NCBI RefSeq assembly: GCF_019511645.1
Contig: NZ_JAEUAX010000003.1
Coordinates: 356,084 to 420,083 of the forward strand
Length of the DNA stretch: 64,000 nt
From: Microbacterium ureisolvens
GTDB lineage: Bacteria; Actinomycetota; Actinomycetes; Actinomycetales; Microbacteriaceae
Direction: 5' to 3'
The notes beneath the pieces were generated by a model. That model saw only the letters and a list, made by a program, of their open reading frames with translations, was not told the origin of the DNA and did not search any database. A program made the position numbers and the translations under genes. Shown in pieces: positions 36,071 through 45,123 of the stretch; positions within the stretch are counted from its first letter, which is position 1; the number at the start of each line of letters is the position of its first letter.

Positions 36071-37545
36071 GTCTCGTCCTCGGGGTGGATCGGCTCCGCG
36101 ATCTGCTCCGGGGAGGTGTAGTCGTTCAGCGTCGCGTGCTTGCGCCCGTAGAACCAGTAGTAAAGCAGCACGATCGCGATCCAGGTGCCGAAGATCACCC
36201 AGGTGATGGCCGCGAGTCCCGACAGGATGTAGACGCACGCGGCGATGGTGAGGATCGGCACGACCGGGTACAGCGGAACCCGGAAGGGCCGCTCGAGGTC
36301 GGGCTTCGTGCGCCGCAGCACGATGACCGCGAGCGCCACGACGCTGAAGGCGACCAGCGTGCCGATCGAGACGGTGTCCCACAGGTAGTCGGACGGAACG
36401 AACCCGGCGATGATCGCGACGATCACCGAGACGACGATCGTGTTGTAGATGGGGGTCATCGTCTTGGCGTTGACCTTGAGGAACCGGCGGGGGACGAGGC
36501 CGTCGCGCGAGATCGAGAACAGGATGCGGGTCTGGCCGTACAGCGTCACCAGCGTCACCGAGAAGATCGAGACGACCGCACCGGCCGCCAGGATCGTGCT
36601 CCAGATCGGGTTGCCCGTGATGTTCTCCAGGATCTGCGCGAGTCCCGCTTCGCCGGCCTCCTCGGTCGAGAAGAACTCCACCGGCTCGGCGGCCAGCCCC
36701 GCGATCGCGACCAGGATGTACACCGTCGAGACGATGATGAGGGCGCCGATGATCGCCTGGGGGAGCGCCTTCTGGGGGTTGCGCACCTCCTCGCCCGCCG
36801 TCGCGACGGCGTCGAGGCCGATGAACGAGAAGAAGATCGTCCCTGCCGCGGCGCTGATGCCGGCCGCGCCGAACGCGAAGAAGTTCTCGAAGTGGTCGGA
36901 GTTGAACGCGGTGAAGCCGAGCACGATGAAGAGCACCAGCACGCCCAGCTTGATGAGCACCATGATCGTGTTGACGGTGGCCGACTCGGCGACCCCGCGG
37001 ATGAGGAGCAGGCAGCACAGGCCGACGAGGACGACAGCGGGCAGGTTGATGATGCCGCCGGTCGCCGCGCCATCCGATCCGGGGATGAACGACACCGACA
37101 GCGCGTCCGGCAGCCGGAATCCGAGGGTGTTCTCGAGCAGCTCGTTGAAGTACCCGCTCCAGCCGACCGCGACCGCCGAGACGGCGACACCATACTCCAG
37201 CAGCACGCAGCCCGCGATGATGACCGCCCAGATCTCGCCCAGCGCGTGGTACGTGTACGAGTAGGTCGACCCGCTCACCGGGATGGCGGACGCGAGCTCG
37301 GCGTAGCACAGCGCCGAGAGCCCGGCGCAGATCGCGGCGACGACGAATGAGATGATCACCGCGGGCCCCGCCTCGGGGATCGACTCGCTCAGCACGAAGA
37401 AGATGCCGGTGCCGACGGTCGCGCCGACACCGAACATCATCAGCTGGAAGGTCCCGATGTTCCGGGCGAGCTCCTCGCCCTTGTGGTGCTTCTGCTGGAT
37501 GACGATGGGCTTGCGTCGAAAGAGCTGCTCGCCGAGTGCGGCCAT
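36067..37545 (-). CDS. APC superfamily amino acid permease
   Basis: 492 residues with 12 predicted membrane helices. Helix 1 has GVGATVGTGIFF, the substrate-binding glycine motif of APC transporters, and the loop FSFIGLDAVATAGEEVRNPQKALPQAI is the family consensus. This group (YfnA/CAT-like) imports cationic or neutral amino acids. ATG at 37545 has GGGGAG six bases upstream, and that Shine-Dalgarno is inside a CCCC/GGGG hairpin. The gene is divergent from a DDAH-like amidinohydrolase, so an arginine-related substrate is possible but unproven. Confidence 0.92.
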   Translation of the reverse strand: MAALGEQLFRRKPIVIQQKHHKGEELARNIGTFQLMMFGVGATVGTGIFFVLSESIPEAGPAVIISFVVAAICAGLSALCYAELASAIPVSGSTYSYTYHALGEIWAVIIAGCVLLEYGVAVSAVAVGWSGYFNELLENTLGFRLPDALSVSFIPGSDGAATGGIINLPAVVLVGLCCLLLIRGVAESATVNTIMVLIKLGVLVLFIVLGFTAFNSDHFENFFAFGAAGISAAAGTIFFSFIGLDAVATAGEEVRNPQKALPQAIIGALIIVSTVYILVAIAGLAAEPVEFFSTEEAGEAGLAQILENITGNPIWSTILAAGAVVSIFSVTLVTLYGQTRILFSISRDGLVPRRFLKVNAKTMTPIYNTIVVSVIVAIIAGFVPSDYLWDTVSIGTLVAFSVVALAVIVLRRTKPDLERPFRVPLYPVVPILTIAACVYILSGLAAITWVIFGTWIAIVLLYYWFYGRKHATLNDYTSPEQIAEPIHPEDET

Positions 37546-37551
37546 ATCGGA

Positions 37552-37664
37552 CTCCCCACGGGGTGTGGCCCGGGCCACGGCGCCCGGGGGGTGCCCCCCA
37601 GTCTGGTGCGCGAGGCGCACCCGGCATAGGCCTGTCGGCAGGACTGAAGTCTGAGATCACAGAC
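37552..37664 (-). promoter_or_regulatory. Hairpin-rich leader of the APC permease gene
   Basis: Consecutive stems occur at 37554-37563 (CCCC/GGGG over the SD), 37565-37578 (GTGGCCCGGGCCAC), 37586-37599 (six G/C pairs), 37605-37621 (GGTGCGC/GCGCACC), 37631-37642 (CCTG/CAGG) and 37649-37664 (GTCTG/CAGAC). Six stems in about 110 bases suggest a structured RNA leader. It matches no riboswitch that I can name. Confidence 0.45.
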
Positions 37665-37718
37665 GAGAGGTCGGGAACGGATGCTGCCTCTCGGCGTCGC
37701 GGCGGTAGCCTTGCGCCC

Positions 37719-38483
37719 ATGCCGCGCCTTCTCGTCCGCCGCCCGTCGCCCCGTCTCGCGGAGGGCGAGCTCACTCACATCGAGCGCGTGCCGGTGGACG
37801 CCGAGCTCGCCCAGCACCAGTGGGACTCGTACGTCGATGTGTTCCGCCGGCGGGGATGGGAGGTCGTCGAGGTAGACCCGGCGGATGAGCATGCCGACGG
37901 TGTGTTCATCGAGGACGCCGTGGTCATGTTCGGCGATCTCGCGGTGCTGACGAGTCCGGGTGCCGAGTCCCGTCGTGGCGAGATCGCCTCCGCGCGGTCG
38001 GCGCTGGAGGGTGCCGGCATCCCGTATCGCGCGATCGAGCTGCCGGGCACGCTCGACGGCGGCGATGTGCTCAAGATCGGCCGCACGGTGTACGTCGGGC
38101 GGACGCTGCGCACGAACGACGAGGGGATCGCGCAGCTGCGCGACCTGCTTTCGCCGCGCGGCTGGAGCGTCGTCGCCGTGCCCGTGTCGAAGGTGCTGCA
38201 CCTCAAGAGCGGCGTGACCGCGCTTCCGGACGGCACCGTCGTCGGGTTCGAGCCGCTTGTCGACGACCCGGGCGCCTACCCGGACTTCCTCGCGGTGCCC
38301 GAGGAGCACGGCACCGCCGTCGTCGTGCTGGACGATGCCACTGTGCTCATGTCGGCAGACGCTCCCGAGACCGCCGAGCTCTACCGGTCGCGCGGGCTGG
38401 AGGTCATCACCACGCCGATCACGGAGTTCGAGAAGCTCGAGGGCTGCGTGACGTGCCTCTCGGTGCGCGTCCGCGACGAGTGA
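37719..38483 (+). CDS. DDAH-like amidinohydrolase (dimethylarginine/arginine deiminase fold)
   Basis: 254 residues. The guanidine-modifying fold is visible from PTYR-style elements: an acidic pair in VFIEDAVVMFG, LDGGDVLKIG, catalytic His in VLHLKSGVT (near 161) and the C-terminal Cys in EGCVTCLSV (Cys246 fits the DDAH nucleophile). DDAH converts methylated arginines to citrulline and methylamines. The bacterial substrate is not certain. ATG at 37719 is the family start. Divergence from an APC permease suggests that uptake and breakdown of a guanidino compound could be linked. Confidence 0.88.
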   Translation: MPRLLVRRPSPRLAEGELTHIERVPVDAELAQHQWDSYVDVFRRRGWEVVEVDPADEHADGVFIEDAVVMFGDLAVLTSPGAESRRGEIASARSALEGAGIPYRAIELPGTLDGGDVLKIGRTVYVGRTLRTNDEGIAQLRDLLSPRGWSVVAVPVSKVLHLKSGVTALPDGTVVGFEPLVDDPGAYPDFLAVPEEHGTAVVVLDDATVLMSADAPETAELYRSRGLEVITTPITEFEKLEGCVTCLSVRVRDE

Positions 38484-38540
38484 GCGCCAGCCGCATAGGC
38501 TGACGGAGGCGGGCGACGGGGCCCGCAGCGGGGAGCGAGC

Positions 38541-40238
38541 GTGGCCACGAGCAACATCGAGATCGCACAGCTGGCCGAACTCCGGCCGATCACCCGGATC
38601 GCCGAACGGCTCGGCATCCCGGACGAGGAGCTCGAGCCCTACGGCCGGTACAAGGCGAAGGTCTCGCTGCGGCATCTGCGGACGCTCCGCGAGAAGCCGC
38701 GCGGGCGGCTCGTGCTGATGACCGCCGTGTCGCCGACGCCCGCAGGCGAGGGCAAGACGACGACCACCGTCGGCCTCGGCGACGCGCTGAGCCGCATCGG
38801 CGAGCGCGCCATGATCTGCCTGCGCGAACCGGCGCTCGGCCCCGTGTTCGGCATGAAGGGCGGCGCCGCGGGCGGCGGGTACGCCCAGGTCGTGCCCATG
38901 GAGGACATCAACCTGCACTTCACCGGCGACTTCTCGGCGATCGCCATCGCGACGAACCTGCTGGCGGCGCTCATCGACAACCACGTGCACCACGGGAACG
39001 CCCTCGGCATCGACATGCGGCGCGTGACCTGGCGGCGCGTGCTCGACGTCAACGACCGGGCGCTCCGCGACGCCGTGATCGGCCTCGGCGGCCCGTCGAA
39101 CGGCTACCCCCGCGAGGACGGCTTCGACATCGTGGTGGCGAGCGAGGTGATGGCGATCTTCTGTCTCGCCACCGACCTCGCCGACCTCAAGGAGCGCCTC
39201 GGCGAGATCGTCGTCGCCTACCGCCGCGACCGCACCCCGATCCGCGCCCGCGACCTGCAGGCGCACGGTGCGATGGCCGCGATCCTGCGCGACGCGCTCG
39301 CCCCGAACCTCGTGCAGACCCTCGAGCACACGCCGGCGTTCGTGCACGGCGGTCCGTTCGCGAACATCGCACACGGCTGCAACTCGTACCTCGCGACCGA
39401 CTCCGCGCTGCGCATGGCCGACTACGTCGTGACCGAGGCGGGGTTCGGCGCCGACCTCGGCGCCGAGAAGTTCGTCGACATCCTCTGCCGCACCACCGGC
39501 CTGCGCCCCGACGTCGCGGTGGTGGTCGCCACTGTGCGCGCCATGAAGTACCACGGTGGTGTCGAGGTCGCCGACCTGGCGCTCCCGGACGTCGCGGCCC
39601 TCGAGCGCGGCACGTCGAACCTCATCCGCCACCTGAAGACGTTGCGCGAGACGTGGGGGATCCCCACGGTGGTCGCGATCAACCATCGGGCGGAGGACAC
39701 GGATGCCGAGACCGCGGCGCTCGTCGCGGCCGCCCAGTCCGTCGGGGTCACGGCGGTCGTCGCGAAGCATTTCGCCGAGGGCGGCGCCGGGGCGGAGGAC
39801 CTCGCGCGCGAGGTCGTGCGGCTGTGCGACGAGCGTGCGGCGGAGACAGGGGACGAGGCATCCGCTCTGCGTTTCACCTACTCGGATGACGCGACGCTGT
39901 GGCGCAAGATGAGCGCGATCGCGACGCGCATCTACGGGGCGTCGGAGATCACCGCGTCGACCGCTGTCCGCGCGCAGATCACGCGCCTGCAGGACGAGGG
40001 TTATGGCGGCTACCCGGTGTGCGTCGCGAAGACGCAGTACTCGTTCTCGACCGACCCGAAGCTGCGCGGCGCGCCGACGGGCCACGTCGTCGACATCCGC
40101 GAGGTGCGACTGGCGGCAGGGGCGCGCTTCGTCGTGATGATCTGCGGCGACATCATGACGATGCCGGGCCTGCCCGCGGTGCCGGCGGCCAACTCCATCG
40201 ACGTGGACGACCAGGGCCGCATCGTCGGGCTCTTCTGA
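38541..40238 (+). CDS. fhs: Formate-tetrahydrofolate ligase
   Basis: 565 residues, the normal length. The N-terminal [10 protein letters not shown], the ATP-binding loop [37 protein letters not shown] and FTGDFSAI are diagnostic. The reaction is ATP-dependent ligation of formate to tetrahydrofolate, giving 10-formyl-THF for purine and one-carbon metabolism. The GTG start at 38541 follows GGGGAGCGA. Folate-binding and Lys/His positions look intact. Confidence 0.97.
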   Translation: MATSNIEIAQLAELRPITRIAERLGIPDEELEPYGRYKAKVSLRHLRTLREKPRGRLVLMTAVSPTPAGEGKTTTTVGLGDALSRIGERAMICLREPALGPVFGMKGGAAGGGYAQVVPMEDINLHFTGDFSAIAIATNLLAALIDNHVHHGNALGIDMRRVTWRRVLDVNDRALRDAVIGLGGPSNGYPREDGFDIVVASEVMAIFCLATDLADLKERLGEIVVAYRRDRTPIRARDLQAHGAMAAILRDALAPNLVQTLEHTPAFVHGGPFANIAHGCNSYLATDSALRMADYVVTEAGFGADLGAEKFVDILCRTTGLRPDVAVVVATVRAMKYHGGVEVADLALPDVAALERGTSNLIRHLKTLRETWGIPTVVAINHRAEDTDAETAALVAAAQSVGVTAVVAKHFAEGGAGAEDLAREVVRLCDERAAETGDEASALRFTYSDDATLWRKMSAIATRIYGASEITASTAVRAQITRLQDEGYGGYPVCVAKTQYSFSTDPKLRGAPTGHVVDIREVRLAAGARFVVMICGDIMTMPGLPAVPAANSIDVDDQGRIVGLF

Positions 40239-40239
40239 G

Positions 40240-40255
40240 CCGCCCTCGCGGGCGG
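40240..40255 (+). terminator. Short GC hairpin after fhs
   Basis: CCGCCC and GGGCGG flank a TCGC tetraloop two bases after the stop. No T-run follows, as is usual in this genome. Confidence 0.5.
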
Positions 40256-40291
40256 TGCGGGAGCGCCGGCAGGGCGTCGAGGGCGCGCGCG

Positions 40292-41113
40292 TCAGCGGGG
40301 TGGGAACGTGCGCACCCGCTCGACGCGGAGGGTGTGGGGCAGCGCGGCGGTGTCGCGCGTGCCGTCGGCGCGCGGCAGTTCGTAGAGGTCGAGCATGAGC
40401 TGGACGGGGTAGTCGATGCGCTGATGCACGGTCTTCACCCACCGATGGTCGATGAAGAAGCGCACGGCATCGGGCGTCCACTCGACGGCGTAGTCGTGCA
40501 TCTCGGTGAGGTCGCCGTCGACGCGGATCTTCTCGAACTCGTCGCGCAGGCGCGAGTCGTGCTGGCGCTTGACGCCGACGCCGACCCAGCCGCCGTCGTC
40601 GTCGATCTCGCTGCCGAAGATCTCGGCGATGCAGATCTCCCCGGAGTCCTCCGGGCGGTCCTCGAAGCCGATGGGCCAGAAGGCGACCATCGCGTCGGGG
40701 TGGCGCACCGCGGCCATGCGCACTTCGATCACACCGAAGCGCGGGAGGTGGAGCCGGCGCTCGGGCTGCTCTTCGCGCACCACCAGAGAGTCGCGGAAGC
40801 GGTGCTGCCCGATCGGGCTTCCGCGCTCACCGGAGAACTGGCCGGTTTGGAGGTGGCAGACGCGGTTCTCGCCGTCGAACTCGGGGGACCACGGTGCGGT
40901 GTCGGCGTCGATGAACAGCTCGAGCGCGTCGGGCGCGATCCGGTACCGGGCGGCGGTGCGCTCGCGCGACGACCAGTGGGGCAGGTAGTGCGGCCACCAC
41001 ACCTTCTCGTCGAGCACACCCTCGCCGAAGCGCTCGTCCAGGTCGGGCTCGCGGCCGTCGAGGTCGAGCGGCGACGTGTCGAGAATCGTCGTGTCGTCGG
41101 TCATGTCGGCCAT
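40292..41113 (-). CDS. GH16-like beta-glucanase-fold protein with altered catalytic motif
   Basis: 273 residues without a signal peptide. A concanavalin-like GH16 fold is suggested by GVIEVRMAA, AFWPIGFEDRP, MHDYAVEWTPDAVRFFIDHRWVKTV and FPVQLMLDLYELP-like strands. The usual catalytic ExDxxE reads EICIAE here, so the middle Asp is Cys. Both Glu remain, but activity may be weak or changed. It starts eight bases after the VOC gene stop, so the two are probably cotranscribed. Function beyond carbohydrate binding or cleavage is uncertain. Confidence 0.8.
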   Translation of the reverse strand: MADMTDDTTILDTSPLDLDGREPDLDERFGEGVLDEKVWWPHYLPHWSSRERTAARYRIAPDALELFIDADTAPWSPEFDGENRVCHLQTGQFSGERGSPIGQHRFRDSLVVREEQPERRLHLPRFGVIEVRMAAVRHPDAMVAFWPIGFEDRPEDSGEICIAEIFGSEIDDDGGWVGVGVKRQHDSRLRDEFEKIRVDGDLTEMHDYAVEWTPDAVRFFIDHRWVKTVHQRIDYPVQLMLDLYELPRADGTRDTAALPHTLRVERVRTFPPR

Positions 41114-41120
41114 CGGGCCC

Positions 41121-41477
41121 TCAGCGGTCGGTGACGAGGATGGTGTTCCCGTCGGGGTCGGTCGCGGTGAAGAACAGGCAGCGCTCGGGGTCGCCGAGCT
41201 CGTCGCTCGGATGCGCGCCCAGCCGCGCGAGGCGTTCGTGCACGGAGGCGAGATCGTCGACGCGGAAGTTGCACGTCGCCCACGGGAGGCCCGGGTCGAC
41301 ATGGATGCCGCTCTTCGGGCCCATCAGCGTCACTTGTCCGTGCGAGCCGGCGAGCACGCTCGAGGAGTCGCTCTCTTCCACCACACCCAGGCCGAAGGCG
41401 TCCGCGTACCAGTGCGCGCTCGCACGCGGATCGTGCACGGGGATGAACGCGGTCGTGATCGCGGTCGGCGGGGCCAT
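41121..41477 (-). CDS. VOC family protein (glyoxalase/bleomycin-resistance fold)
   Basis: 118 residues. The betaalphabetabetabeta halves are readable: FIPVHDPRASAHWYADAFGLGV at the start and FFTATDPDGNTILVTD at the end, with a metal-site Glu absent from its usual last-strand place (DPDGNTILV). Small VOC proteins are metal-dependent isomerases or binding proteins, and the substrate is unknown. It is the first gene of a two-gene minus-strand unit with the GH16-like protein. Confidence 0.9.
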   Translation of the reverse strand: MAPPTAITTAFIPVHDPRASAHWYADAFGLGVVEESDSSSVLAGSHGQVTLMGPKSGIHVDPGLPWATCNFRVDDLASVHERLARLGAHPSDELGDPERCLFFTATDPDGNTILVTDR

Positions 41478-41596
41478 GCCCTGAGCCTAGGCCTCGCCGC
41501 GGACGTTCGCGCGGGTGCGCCGGCAACGACCCGGGCACCGGCTCCTGCGGCGGCTCGCCTGTGCGTCTCGCACAAGGCATCCGTCACCCGTGTCGC

Positions 41597-41621
41597 ACTG
41601 GTGTTGTGGAGTTCCACCAGT
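41597..41621. repeat. Inverted repeat in the acyl-CoA oxidase upstream region
   Basis: ACTGGTG (41597-41603) mirrors CACCAGT (41615-41621) about 80 bases before the oxidase start. It may be an operator for this gene. The rest of the 222-base gap shows nothing clear. Confidence 0.35.
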
Positions 41622-41699
41622 CGCTTTGAGTGGAGGTTGTGGGAGTCCTACGGTCGAGGGGAACGTGATCCTTCCCCGTCGCACCGAGAGGTGATGCAC

Positions 41700-43805
41700 A
41701 TGGCTGACGCCGCCGTCCGCACCAAGAAGCCCGCCGTCCACAAGAACACGCCTGCCGGCGGAGCCCCGACCGCTCCGCACACCGCGGCCGAGGCATCCGA
41801 TCCCCGCATCGACATCGCCGCGGTCACCGATCTGCTCCTCGGCACGTGGGCGCACACCCGCCGCGAGGCCCGCGAGATGATCAAGGACCCGGCGTTCTGG
41901 CGCGTCGAAGGGCAGTCGATGTCCGAGCACCGCGAGCGCGTGCTCACGCAGCTGCATCTGCTCGTCGAGCACGGCGGCTCGCGCCGGGCGTTCCCCGAGG
42001 CCTACGGCGGGCTGAACGACAACGGCGCGAACCTCGCGGGCTTCCAGGAGCTCGTGCTCGCCGACCCGAGCCTGCAGATCAAGTCGGGCGTGCAGTGGGG
42101 CCTGTTCGGCTCCGCGATCTTCCAGCTCGGCACCGAGAAGCACCATGAGGCGTGGCTCCCCGGCGTCATCGACCTCAGCCTCCCGGGCGCGTTCGCGATG
42201 ACCGAGACCGGGCACGGATCGGATGTCGCGGCCATCGGCACGACCGCCACCTACGACCCCGACTCCGAAGAGTTCGTGATCCACACGCCGTTCCGCGGCG
42301 CGTACAAGGACTATCTCGGCAACGCGGCGCTGCACGGCAAGGCGGCCACGGTGTTCGCGCAGCTCATCACGGGCGGCGTCAACTACGGCGTGCACTGCTT
42401 CTTCGTGCCGATCCGCGATGACGAGGGCGCGATGCTCCCGGGCGTCGTCAGCGAGGACGACGGCGTGAAGGGCGGCCTCAACGGCATCGACAACGGCCGC
42501 CTCGCCTTCGATCACGTCCGCGTCCCGCGCTTCAATCTGCTCGACCGCTACGGTCAGGTCGCCGCCGACGGCTCGTACAGCAGTGAGATCCCCACCCCCG
42601 GCCGCCGCTTCTTCACGATGCTCGGGGCGCTGGTGCAGGGCCGCGTGTCGCTCGACGGCGCCGCCACCACCGGCACCGCGCTCGCGCTCCACATCGCGCT
42701 CACCTACGCCAACCAGCGCCGTCAGTTCGACTCGGGCGCCGGCACCGAAGAGGTCGTGCTGCTCGACTACGGCAAGCACCAGCGGCGCCTGCTGCCCCTC
42801 CTTGCGCAGAACTACGCGCAGTTCTTCAGCCACGACGAGCTGCTCAAGAAGTTCGACGCGGTCTTCTCGGGACGCACCGACACCCCTGACGAGCGCGAGG
42901 ACCTCGAGACGCTCGCCGCGGCGCTCAAGCCGCTCAGCACCTGGAACGCGCTGCGCACGATCCAGGAGGCCCGTGAGGCCTGCGGCGGCTCGGGCTTCCT
43001 CGCCGAGAACCGCATGGTCGGCCTCCACCAGGACCTCGACGTCTACGTCACCTTCGAGGGCGACAACAACGTCCTTCTCCAGCTGGTCGGCAAGCGCCTC
43101 CTGTCGGACTACGCCAAGCAGTTCAAGGGCGCGGATGCCGCGAAGCTGGCGCGATTCGCCGCCAAGCACACGGCGGGCAAGCTGTTCCACGGTGCGGGTC
43201 TGCGCCAGCTCGGGCAGACGGTGACCGACTTCGGCTCGACCGCGCGCTCGATCGAGCTGGGCCTGCGCACCGACCAGCAGCACGAGCTGCTCGCCGGCCG
43301 CGTGCAGCAGATGGTGGCGGATGTCGCCGCGGCGCTGCGTCCGGCGACCAGGCTCTCGCCCGGCGAAGCCGCCGCCCTGTTCAACAGCCACCAGGCCGAG
43401 CTGATCGAGGCGGCGCGCGCCCATGGCGAGCTGCTGCAGTGGGAGGCCTTCACCGACGGCGTGAACCGCGTCTCCGACGAGGGCACCAAGCAGGTCCTGA
43501 CGTGGCTGCGCGATCTGTTCGGCCTGCACCTGATCGAGAAGCACCTCGCGTGGTACATCATCAACGGCCGGCTCTCGACGCAGCGCGCAGCATCCGTCTC
43601 CCGCTACATCGACCGCCTCGCAGCGCGACTGCGCCCTCACGCGCAGGATCTCGTCGACGCCTACGGTTTCGCGCCCGAGCACGTGCGCGCGCCGATCGCG
43701 TCCGGTGCCGAGCGCGAGCGGCAGGACGAGGCCCGCGAGTACTACCGCGCGCTCGCCGCGTCGGGCAACGCGCCGGTGTCGGAGAAGTCGCTCAAGAAGA
43801 AGTAG
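41700..43805 (+). CDS. Acyl-CoA oxidase / long acyl-CoA dehydrogenase-like enzyme
   Basis: 701 residues, nearly twice an ordinary acyl-CoA dehydrogenase. The dehydrogenase core has AMTETGHGSDVAAIGTTA, NGRLAFDHVRVPRFNLLDRYG and QRRQFDSG. The region REACGGSGFLAENRMVGLHQDLDVYVTFEGDNNVLLQLVGK is the acyl-CoA oxidase signature. A C-terminal oxidase domain follows. It probably oxidises acyl-CoA with O2 or another acceptor. ATG at 41700 (MADAAV) is nine bases from GAGAGG, and ATG at 41694 is also possible. The Ala/Thr-rich first 40 residues are likely disordered. Confidence 0.92.
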   Translation: MADAAVRTKKPAVHKNTPAGGAPTAPHTAAEASDPRIDIAAVTDLLLGTWAHTRREAREMIKDPAFWRVEGQSMSEHRERVLTQLHLLVEHGGSRRAFPEAYGGLNDNGANLAGFQELVLADPSLQIKSGVQWGLFGSAIFQLGTEKHHEAWLPGVIDLSLPGAFAMTETGHGSDVAAIGTTATYDPDSEEFVIHTPFRGAYKDYLGNAALHGKAATVFAQLITGGVNYGVHCFFVPIRDDEGAMLPGVVSEDDGVKGGLNGIDNGRLAFDHVRVPRFNLLDRYGQVAADGSYSSEIPTPGRRFFTMLGALVQGRVSLDGAATTGTALALHIALTYANQRRQFDSGAGTEEVVLLDYGKHQRRLLPLLAQNYAQFFSHDELLKKFDAVFSGRTDTPDEREDLETLAAALKPLSTWNALRTIQEAREACGGSGFLAENRMVGLHQDLDVYVTFEGDNNVLLQLVGKRLLSDYAKQFKGADAAKLARFAAKHTAGKLFHGAGLRQLGQTVTDFGSTARSIELGLRTDQQHELLAGRVQQMVADVAAALRPATRLSPGEAAALFNSHQAELIEAARAHGELLQWEAFTDGVNRVSDEGTKQVLTWLRDLFGLHLIEKHLAWYIINGRLSTQRAASVSRYIDRLAARLRPHAQDLVDAYGFAPEHVRAPIASGAERERQDEAREYYRALAASGNAPVSEKSLKKK

Positions 43806-43859
43806 GTACGAGAAGCGGGAGGCTCGTGATGACGGATGCTGCGACCCGTCGCCGTGCGA

Positions 43860-44261
43860 TCAGTCCGCCGTCCAGCCGCAGTTGCCGCACTCGCCGGTCG
43901 CCGACACCTCGATGAAGCAGTTCGGGCACATCGCGCGGACGCGCTCGGGAACGACCGGCTTGGCGACGCGGCGCTCAGCGGCCGGACGCGGCGAGGACGA
44001 CTTCGCGCGGGCCGTCGGCGCCGCCGCCTGAGGGACGATGGCCGCGGCGGGCACGTGGTACGCGCAGTAGAAGCGCACGTAGCCGTCGTGGTTCTTGGGG
44101 TGGCGGTGCTTGTAGGCCCACAGCTCGGTGCGGGGCAGCAGCGCGGAGTCGGGGCCGCATGAGAAGCAGCGCGTCGGCTCGCCCGGGACCACGTCTGCGA
44201 GGAGCACGGGGTTCTCGAAGGGGACCGAGTCCCGCCAATCCGCCGACGCGACGATCTTCAT
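43860..44261 (-). CDS. Small conserved protein with C-terminal zinc ribbon, function unknown
   Basis: 133 residues. The first 70 (MKIVASADWRDSVPFENPVLL..) include CFSCGPD and WAYKHRHPKNHDGYVRFYCAYH, a likely metal site built from Cys and His. A basic Ala/Pro linker leads to a C-terminal CPNCFIEV..CGNCGW zinc ribbon. I recall close relatives in Microbacterium being labelled glucose-6-phosphate dehydrogenase, but nothing in the sequence supports that. ATG at 44261 has GGAGG upstream. Nucleic-acid binding is a reasonable guess only. Confidence 0.8.
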   Translation of the reverse strand: MKIVASADWRDSVPFENPVLLADVVPGEPTRCFSCGPDSALLPRTELWAYKHRHPKNHDGYVRFYCAYHVPAAAIVPQAAAPTARAKSSSPRPAAERRVAKPVVPERVRAMCPNCFIEVSATGECGNCGWTAD

Positions 44262-44508
44262 GGTCCTGCCTCCCAGCTGCGCGGGCGCGAACAGCCCGAC
44301 ATTCCAAGGTAAGCGACGCAGGGGGCATCCGGGAATCGAGCCGGTGTCCTGCGGCTGAACGTTCGCGCCCGGCGGCGACGCCCGAGCGTGAGAAACCGCA
44401 GATCCGTGAAGAAACCTCGGCATGCATGGTTTCTGATCGCGAATGCGGTGTCTCGCTCGGATCGGATGCTGCCACTTGCATGTCCGCGGGGAAGCCTAGG
44501 CTGGCGCG

Positions 44509-45081
44509 GTGAGCACCGATGTCCGCCTCGGCGCCGACGGCCGCGCGCGCTGCGCCTGGGTCGGCGACGACTCCGAGTACGCCCGCTACCACGACGAGGA
44601 GTGGGGTGTGCCCCTGCACGGCGACCGCGCCCTCTTCGAGAAGATGAGCCTCGAGGGGTTCCAGGCGGGGCTGTCGTGGATCACGATCCTGCGAAAGCGC
44701 CCGCGGTTCCGCGAGGTGTTCGCGGGCTTCGAGCCCGAGGCGGTGGCGGCGTTCGGCGATGACGACGTCGCACGGTTGATGACGGATGCCGGGATCATCC
44801 GCAATCGCGCCAAGATCGAGGCCACGATCTCCAATGCCCGTCTGGTGCGCGAACTCGAGCCGGGCGAGCTGGACGCCTTCATGTGGTCGTTCGCGCCGAG
44901 CACGCATCGTCGTCCGGCGACGTTCGCCGAGGTGCCGGCGATCACCGCCGAGGCCGAGGCGATGAGCAAGGCTCTCCGGGGCCGCGGCTTCCGGTTCGTC
45001 GGCCCGACCACGATGTACGCGCTCATGCAGTCGGCCGGGATGGTCGATGACCACGTCAACGGCTGCTGGCGCGTCGGCTGA
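44509..45081 (+). CDS. tag: DNA-3-methyladenine glycosylase I
   Basis: 190 residues. The start RCAWVGDDSEYARYHDEEWGVP and FEKMSLEGFQAGLSWITILRKRP are diagnostic of Tag. Zinc ligands (Cys near the N-terminus and the C-terminal His/Cys pair in VDDHVNGCW) are present. It removes 3-methyladenine from alkylated DNA as the first step of base excision repair. The GTG start at 44509 lies at the end of a 247-base gap in which I see no further gene. Confidence 0.95.
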   Translation: MSTDVRLGADGRARCAWVGDDSEYARYHDEEWGVPLHGDRALFEKMSLEGFQAGLSWITILRKRPRFREVFAGFEPEAVAAFGDDDVARLMTDAGIIRNRAKIEATISNARLVRELEPGELDAFMWSFAPSTHRRPATFAEVPAITAEAEAMSKALRGRGFRFVGPTTMYALMQSAGMVDDHVNGCWRVG

Positions 45082-45123
45082 GGGCGAGGAACAACGAGCA
45101 GTCCCCATGCGTTCGAATAGATC

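Noticed and set aside
43808..43827. Terminator after the acyl-CoA oxidase gene (ACGAG..CTCGT)
   Set aside because: A five-base stem with a ten-base loop is too weak to claim. No clear terminator is seen in this 54-base convergent gap.
44326..44360. tRNA-like T-arm (read on the minus strand: CACCGGCTCGATTCCCGG)
   Set aside because: No acceptor stem, anticodon arm or D-arm can be paired around it. It is probably chance, or at best a remnant. A covariance-model search would decide.
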